Shown: positions 59,258 to 64,000 of the stretch, in pieces
How the letters are laid out: every line of letters begins with the position of its first letter
Position numbering within the stretch: the stretch's first letter is position 1
DNA from: Chryseobacterium sp. G0201
GTDB lineage: Bacteria > Bacteroidota > Bacteroidia > Flavobacteriales > Weeksellaceae
NCBI RefSeq assembly: GCF_003815655.1
Contig: NZ_CP033917.1
Coordinates: forward strand, 2,418,001-2,482,000
Direction of reading: 5' to 3'
Length of the DNA: 64,000 nucleotides
Translations under genes and position numbers: made by a program
Notes under the pieces: generated by a model
What the model was told of the DNA's origin: nothing
Seen by the model: the letters and a program-made list of their open reading frames with translations, nothing else
Databases searched by the model: none

Positions 59258-60973
59258 ATGTATCGGATCATAATATTATCATTAATATCATTTTTAATCA
59301 TCTATTCTTGTCATTCACAGAGTGATAATGACTATTTTTATAAACTTGATAAAGAATATACAGAAACTCACGATAATCGTGGGAAAATTTACAGTATATA
59401 TCTTAGAGAAACTGAAAAATATAAAAAAACTCAGGATCTTAAATATCTTATTAGCAGTAAGTATATAGATATGTTTCTGCATTCTGACAATACATCAAAA
59501 AAAGTATCGTTGATCTATGAGTTATTAAGAATCAATAATAACGAATATGATTACATCACAACAGCCTGTAACTTTTATTTGGCTTTAGAGCTTGAGAATA
59601 CATCCCCAAAATTATGTCTCCAGTTTTTGAATCAGGCACTAAAAATTGAAGAAGAGTGTGAGAATAAGACTTTTCTGCCTCATATGTATCACATAAAGGG
59701 AAGGTGGTATTTTAAACATAAAAATTATTCCCTGGCTAAACTGTATTTCGGGAAAGCTTTAGATAACTTTAACAAAAAAGATACTTTATATGTTGCATCA
59801 ATGTATAATAATTTTGCATTATGTGATTATCAAACTGGGAAAACAGACTCAAGTATTAAGTTGACATTATACGGAATTCGATTACTTCAAAAAAAAGTTT
59901 TTCTTAATGAAAATGAGTTGTATTTTATCAATATAATAAAGGGTAATCTTGGATCATATTATCTGGATAAAAAAGATTATAAAAATGCTGTAAGATATTA
60001 TAATGAACAGGTGGATTTTCAAATGGCGAAAGCCGGTAGAAATCCCTATATTATTATCCGGAATGCGAGAGAGTTGTTTCAATTGTATAAAATTACCAAA
60101 CAGACACTTCGTAGCCAAGAGCTTGTTGCAAAAATTATTTCAATTTTACCGAATTTAAAAAATACAAGAGACCGTATTTCGGCATGTTCTCTATTACAGG
60201 AGTATTATGCTGATAATAATGATTTGGAGAAACTTAAATTATATTCTAAAAAGCTGGAAGAGCTGAACAATGTGTTTAATCAGGAATCAGTTAGAGATCT
60301 AGATAACGTTTCGGATATACTTAACGGCTACATTATAAAAAATATCAATCAGGAGTATGATTACAAAATTGCAAATCAAAAGAAAAAAAATATTTTGCTT
60401 ATTATTTTGGTGCTTGTCATGCTTGTGATTTTTGTAAGGGCAATTTTAAATATCAGAAAGAAAAATAAGTTAGAAAGAGAGCTGCTGGAAAGTCAGAATA
60501 ACATACTGGAAAATAATAAAGAAGATCTTGAAAAAGATATACAGCTTCATAAAGGGAAAATCAAGAACCTACACCTCAACCTTAATCTAAAGATAGAAAC
60601 GGAAAAAGCATTCCTGGAAAATCTGAAAAAAATGAAAAGGTCTAAAAATATAGATGCTGAAGGAGCTGTAAAAGATCTTTTTCTCAGAACCAGTAATCTG
60701 CTTCAGATCGATCAGAAAAACCATGATTTTATCGGAGAAAGCTCAGAAGAGACAAGGAGATTTATGCATTCTATCTCTGAGAAATTTCCTTTTTTAACGG
60801 CACATGAATTAAAGTTGTGTGTCTATTTCAGATTAAATTTATCGTCAAAAGAAGTTTCTTTACTCGAAAATATTACGCCGGGAAGCGTGAGAGTTTATAA
60901 AACCAAAATTAAATATAAAATAGGGCTGGATAAAGAAACAGACTTAAATGTTTTTTTAAATTCAATAAAATAA
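59258..60973 (+). CDS. TPR-membrane-HTH regulator 2
   Basis: A 571-residue protein: N-terminal hydrophobic signal MYRIIILSLISFLIIYSCHS with a lipobox-like YSC, TPR region (HIKGRWYFKHKNYSLAKLYF, KKDYKNAVRYYNEQVDFQMA), membrane helix (NILLIILVLVMLVIFVRAIL, about residue 380), a long coiled coil, and a C-terminal HTH (LTAHELKLCVYFRLNLSSKE then ITPGSVRVYKTKIKYKIG). Same architecture as regulator 1 but only distantly similar. It is probably a membrane-bound transcription regulator. SemiSWEET gene follows after 60 bases. Confidence 0.85.
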   Translation: MYRIIILSLISFLIIYSCHSQSDNDYFYKLDKEYTETHDNRGKIYSIYLRETEKYKKTQDLKYLISSKYIDMFLHSDNTSKKVSLIYELLRINNNEYDYITTACNFYLALELENTSPKLCLQFLNQALKIEEECENKTFLPHMYHIKGRWYFKHKNYSLAKLYFGKALDNFNKKDTLYVASMYNNFALCDYQTGKTDSSIKLTLYGIRLLQKKVFLNENELYFINIIKGNLGSYYLDKKDYKNAVRYYNEQVDFQMAKAGRNPYIIIRNARELFQLYKITKQTLRSQELVAKIISILPNLKNTRDRISACSLLQEYYADNNDLEKLKLYSKKLEELNNVFNQESVRDLDNVSDILNGYIIKNINQEYDYKIANQKKKNILLIILVLVMLVIFVRAILNIRKKNKLERELLESQNNILENNKEDLEKDIQLHKGKIKNLHLNLNLKIETEKAFLENLKKMKRSKNIDAEGAVKDLFLRTSNLLQIDQKNHDFIGESSEETRRFMHSISEKFPFLTAHELKLCVYFRLNLSSKEVSLLENITPGSVRVYKTKIKYKIGLDKETDLNVFLNSIK

Positions 60974-61033
60974 AAATACTTAAAACTCATAAATTGCACG
61001 AAAATTCTTATCTTCAAAAGAGAATTAAAAGCT

Positions 61034-61291
61034 ATGAATGAAAATATTTTAGGTATTGTTGCAGGTGTTCTTACTTCCGCATCCATGATTCCTCAGCTTA
61101 TAAAAGTTTTGAAGGAAAAAAATGTTGAAGATATTTCTTTGATTATGCTTTTGGTTCTTATCACAGGCGTTTCGTTATGGGTTTGGTATGGGATCATTAA
61201 AGATGAATGGCCGATTATCCTGTCTAATGCATTTTCTGTGGCTGTCAATCTCAGCCTTCTTGTCTGTTATATGATCTTCAAAAAATCTTAA
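61034..61291 (+). CDS. SemiSWEET sugar transporter
   Basis: An 85-residue protein with three membrane helices, the bacterial half-SWEET unit that dimerises: LGIVAGVLTSASMIPQLIKV carries the PQ motif in helix 1, VSLWVWYGIIKDEWPIIL the substrate-side Trp and Asn region, and a third helix FSVAVNLSLLVCYMIFK. It passively moves small sugars. 60 bases after regulator 2; a weak hairpin GACTAT/ATAGTC (61309-61327) follows. Confidence 0.88.
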   Translation: MNENILGIVAGVLTSASMIPQLIKVLKEKNVEDISLIMLLVLITGVSLWVWYGIIKDEWPIILSNAFSVAVNLSLLVCYMIFKKS

Positions 61292-61775
61292 ACTCCAAAA
61301 ATTCCATAGACTATAGATCAAATAGTCATTTTGCAGATACAAAGTCCTAATTCCTTTTTAGGTTTTCTCAAGATATTCTAAACTCACTTCGTGTCGGTTG
61401 GCTGTACAGAGAAGGTTTTGGTATTAATATATCTAACTCGTATATTTTCAATATTTTTCTCATTTATATATAATAACTCCACTATTTTGAATTTATTTTT
61501 GTCAATTCATTCTACTTAAATGCTACTTGTGTGTTGTGTTTAATTATTTAATATCCAATCCATTATGTTTTTGAAGTGAATTTGCAGTATCTGTTTTTGA
61601 GTTCAGTGGCTTTACATTTGCAACTGTAAATCAATAAAAGTGAAATTTTAATTAATAACAAAGTTTTAGTTGATATTTCATAAATATTACAATACTGTAA
61701 AATATAAATTTAATATAAAATCTAAAGATCTTTAAAAACAGAATGATCTTTAGAAGATTTAACACACTAAGACAA
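61292..61775 (+). other. 484-base gap before the fibre-like gene
   Basis: No gene seen. TACATTTG at 61613-61620 is a possible -7 box; a transcript from there would have a leader of about 150 bases. A weak terminator-like hairpin lies at 61309-61331. Confidence 0.45.
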
Positions 61776-63257
61776 ATGAAAAACAAAATTACTTTGACTC
61801 TAGCCCTTATCGTGGGAGGTATTGCCCAAGCCCAAGTTGGTTTTAATACAACAACACCAAAAGCTACCATTGATATTGTTGCTAAATCTACAACAGGCGC
61901 TACGCCGGAAGGATTACTCGTACCAAGAGTAAGCAGACAAAAAGCACAGACTATGACCGGAGTAGAGACCTCAACATTAATTTATGTTAATGATATAGCA
62001 GGAACAGCGGCAGGAAGTGGTGTAAATATTAACGCTGTTGGTTATTACTATTTTAATGGAACTTTGTGGGTTAAAACTGATAACGACAACAATATTTATA
62101 ACACAAACGGAAATCTTACAGGAAATCGTACTGTAAATCAAGTTGGTAATACATTAGCATTTACAAGTACAGCAACTACAGGAACGAGTCATTTCTCTGT
62201 AGACGGAACTACTTTGAATGTTGATGCGAGAAATAATAGAATAGGTATGGGTACAGCAGCTCCTGAAACAATTTTAGATATCAACGGAGCAGGAGCAGGA
62301 TTTCAGCATACTAACGGAACTGTAAAGCTAAGATCTTTTCTAGGTACTGATTATGCTTCTTTTGGGACGGTTACCAATCAGCGTTTGTCATTTGTAGCAA
62401 ACAATGCTTTCCGCATGACCATTGCTGCTGACGGAAAGGTCGGAATTGGTACGCAGACGCCAAACAACCTTTTAGATCTCGGTAGTAGTAACGGAAAAAA
62501 ACTGGCAATTTGGAACAGTGCAGCTGGAGATGATTTCTACGGATTTGGAAATGCTGCTAATGTTTTACAACTTTTTGCAGGAGCTTCGGCTACCGGGAAT
62601 GCATTGATGACATTGAATAAGAATGGAAACGTGGGTGTAGGAACTATAAGCCCTCAAACTAATTTCCATACAATTGGAACAAGAAGATTTGAAAATACCA
62701 CTGCCGGTACAGTAGCGGTAGGATCTGTATTGACGGCAACTGATGCAAACGGTACCGCAGAATGGAAAACACCGGTGGCGGAAGCTGTAGTAGGAGCTTT
62801 AACCGGTGACGGAATAGATATTCCTTTTGCTGGCAACGGAGATTATAGATATACGGGGAGATACATAACGCTACCTCCAGGAAGATGGGCAGTTACAGTT
62901 ACCCAGCTAGCTCAGACATTAGGAGCTTTGGATACAGATGATTGGATGTTTGTGAGAAGTACCTTTACAGATCAGAATGTGGCTGTAGGAGCAGTAGCAA
63001 CAAGATCAGGAGATGTTAACGGAGGTCCGAGTTTGATGAGTTTCAGGGTTCAAGGACCTGCATCAGCTGCTGCTCTTCAGCAATTCGATGTATATCAGGG
63101 TGCTGTTTTTATTAATAATACTTCCGGTGCAAATAAAATATACAGATATATTGTAGGATCTACGGTAGTAGGAGGAGGGCCAAATTCAGCTACAGTTATT
63201 AAAAACTTTGGAGGTTCTTGGTCAGAAAGTAGTATCTATGCCACCGCAATTAAATAA
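61776..63257 (+). CDS. Fibre-like secreted protein with C-terminal jelly-roll-like domain
   Basis: 493 residues from the Met at 61776, where a signal peptide begins (MKNKITLTLALIVGGIAQAQ). After it come repeats of the kind found in tail fibres and flavobacterial surface proteins: VGFNTTTPKATIDIV, GMGTAAPETILDING, VGIGTQTPNNLLDLG, VGVGTISPQTNFHTIG. The C-terminal 150 residues (GDYRYTGRYITLPPGRWAVT onwards) look like a beta-sandwich of C1q/TNF type. I see no T9SS sorting domain. Function unknown; trimeric surface fibre is an inference. Confidence 0.75.
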   Translation: MKNKITLTLALIVGGIAQAQVGFNTTTPKATIDIVAKSTTGATPEGLLVPRVSRQKAQTMTGVETSTLIYVNDIAGTAAGSGVNINAVGYYYFNGTLWVKTDNDNNIYNTNGNLTGNRTVNQVGNTLAFTSTATTGTSHFSVDGTTLNVDARNNRIGMGTAAPETILDINGAGAGFQHTNGTVKLRSFLGTDYASFGTVTNQRLSFVANNAFRMTIAADGKVGIGTQTPNNLLDLGSSNGKKLAIWNSAAGDDFYGFGNAANVLQLFAGASATGNALMTLNKNGNVGVGTISPQTNFHTIGTRRFENTTAGTVAVGSVLTATDANGTAEWKTPVAEAVVGALTGDGIDIPFAGNGDYRYTGRYITLPPGRWAVTVTQLAQTLGALDTDDWMFVRSTFTDQNVAVGAVATRSGDVNGGPSLMSFRVQGPASAAALQQFDVYQGAVFINNTSGANKIYRYIVGSTVVGGGPNSATVIKNFGGSWSESSIYATAIK

Positions 63258-63400
63258 TAATCATAAAAACACTAGCTGAAAAAATAATTTTATTGTGTTT
63301 GTGTATAAAGATAGTAGAACGATACAATTTCTTCTGTTATCTTTTACCCATAAAAAACTAACTCCCTCAGGTAAATTTTATTTAGATGAAAAAAAAATAG

Positions 63401-63538
63401 ATGAAGACGGTAAATGTAAAAAACACTAATGTTATGAAGTTGGTAAATGTAGAAAAAGCACAAGAATTCTTGTTAGATGAAAAAAATAAATGAAGACGGT
63501 GAATGCGGAAAAAAAATAGAGTCACTTTACATATTGTA
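63401..63538 (+). CDS. 45-codon ORF, repeat-derived, doubtful
   Basis: Reads MKTVNVKNTNVMKLVNVEKA, then QEFLLDEKINEDGECGKK to the stop at 63536-63538. It contains an internal repeat (MKTVNV, MKLVNV), and FLLDEKINEDGEC is nearly the same as FYLDEKKIDEDGKC of the frame just upstream. This could be a small gene, but duplication and lack of start in the first copy suggest remnants of a lost gene. Not recognised as a family. Confidence 0.3.
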
Positions 63539-63546
63539 GAGTGACT
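63511..63546 (-). terminator. Terminator of the META-domain gene
   Basis: GAGTCACT (63518-63525) pairs with AGTGACTC (63539-63546), extended by TAC/GTA; T-run on minus. Confidence 0.85.
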
Positions 63547-63578
63547 CATTTATATTGATGTGTTTTATGAAAATGAAG

Positions 63579-64000
63579 TTATTCCTGTAATACAAATTTT
63601 GCCAAAGGAGCCATTCTCGCTTTATTAAGACTCAATGTATTACCGCTTACAGAATAATTATCGGCAGCTAGTAAAGCTTTTGTGAATAATTGTTCCGTTT
63701 CCAGATCTTCGCAGGCTATCATGGTAGACATTCCTTGGTTGAATTTGATGCGCATCATTTCACGTTTGATCTCAAAAGTTCCTCCAACGCCGTTGCATCC
63801 GCCGTTTCCTTCGTATCTCATCTCTTTCATATTTAAAGAAAAATAAGGATTGCTTTTAGGATTTTTAAGAGCAATGGGTTTACCGTTTATTTCTGCAAGC
63901 CTCCATGTTTTTCCTGTAATATCATTTGAAGCTGATGGTGGAGTAGGAGGTACAGGTTTGCTCATACACGATGCCATAAGTATGATAAAAAATAGACTGG
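63579..64000 (-). CDS. META-domain lipoprotein (cut by window end)
   Basis: The frame continues past the internal ATG at 63977 to the window edge, with SLFFIILMASC forming the end of a lipoprotein signal, so the true start lies outside. The mature part is a META domain: LAEINGKPIALKNPKSNPYF, MRYEGNGGCNGVGGTFEIK and MSTMIACEDLETEQLFTKAL are the family signatures (HslJ-like). Envelope stress or surface function; unknown in detail. Confidence 0.85.
   Translation of the reverse strand, partial: SLFFIILMASCMSKPVPPTPPSASNDITGKTWRLAEINGKPIALKNPKSNPYFSLNMKEMRYEGNGGCNGVGGTFEIKREMMRIKFNQGMSTMIACEDLETEQLFTKALLAADNYSVSGNTLSLNKARMAPLAKFVLQE

Larger units (their letters stand above)
63258..63578 (+). other. 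321-base gap with decayed repeated coding fragments
   Basis: A plus-strand frame open from 63280 to 63429 ends in FYLDEKKIDEDGKCKKH without an ATG start. A second frame at 63401-63538 repeats the same end. The minus-strand terminator of the META gene follows. Confidence 0.5.

Noticed and set aside
61652..61870. 72-codon minus-strand ORF at the fibre-like gene start
   Set aside because: It lies opposite the signal peptide of the plus-strand gene and into AT-rich leader; no independent support.

Overview
The window is AT-rich and reads as a chromosomal segment of a flavobacterium of the Chryseobacterium type (Weeksellaceae). Grounds: the gldKLMN motility/type IX secretion operon, a T9SS type B sorting domain, PorZ, DUF4270 lipoproteins, three POT peptide transporters, Bacteroidetes-style promoters (TTG about 20 bases before TAnnTTTG), few Shine-Dalgarno sites, and paired small HTH proteins that I associate with Chryseobacterium. 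Genus is inference; no rRNA gene is present.

Layout. 1-7.4 kb: a GMC oxidoreductase, DUF1684 lipoprotein-like protein, GNAT, an SDR dehydrogenase and a GH63-type glucosidase. 7.5-12.2 kb (minus): a tight four-gene operon holding a 5'-nucleotidase split into two proteins, PorZ and RecO. 12.3-15.1 kb: dapA, GNAT, and an AraC-type regulator overlapping a receiver protein that lacks its phospho-acceptor Asp. 15.1-15.7 kb: a gene-poor interval ending in a very strong terminator. 15.7-29.5 kb (minus): recG, a periplasmic thioredoxin and a peptide-use cluster (three POT transporters, a DPP IV-type peptidase, secreted unknowns), most genes with their own terminator. 29.7-41.3 kb: mixed housekeeping (alpha-glucan phosphorylase-like protein, T9SS cargo, MtaB, FMN glutamate-synthase-like protein, FKBP lipoprotein, S4 protein, shikimate kinase). 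41.4-41.8 kb: tRNA-Lys, tRNA-Leu, tRNA-Lys. 42-47.3 kb: panC facing a glycogen-synthase-like half protein, DUF4270 lipoprotein and glmS. 47.4-53.2 kb: gldK-gldL-gldM-gldN and a FAD oxidoreductase.

53.3-61 kb is an accessory-looking regulatory island: two copies of a two-gene HTH module, a frameshifted gene remnant, two TPR-membrane-HTH regulators, and long non-coding gaps. In these gaps I find an array of short hairpin elements, all ending in a U-run when read on the minus strand. Three of them (55134-55200, 55401-55459, 57665-57731) share the same two-stem fold, with compensating base changes in both stems and an invariant CATCCC loop. This looks like an undescribed multi-copy structured small RNA family and is the most interesting signal of the window. 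The last 3 kb hold a SemiSWEET, a fibre-like secreted protein, decayed repeated coding fragments and a META-domain lipoprotein cut by the window edge.

Functional themes: peptide scavenging (DPP IV plus POT), T9SS assembly and motility (PorZ, GldKLMN), glycan/hexosamine metabolism (glucosidase, phosphorylase-like, GlmS), and membrane-linked transcription control.
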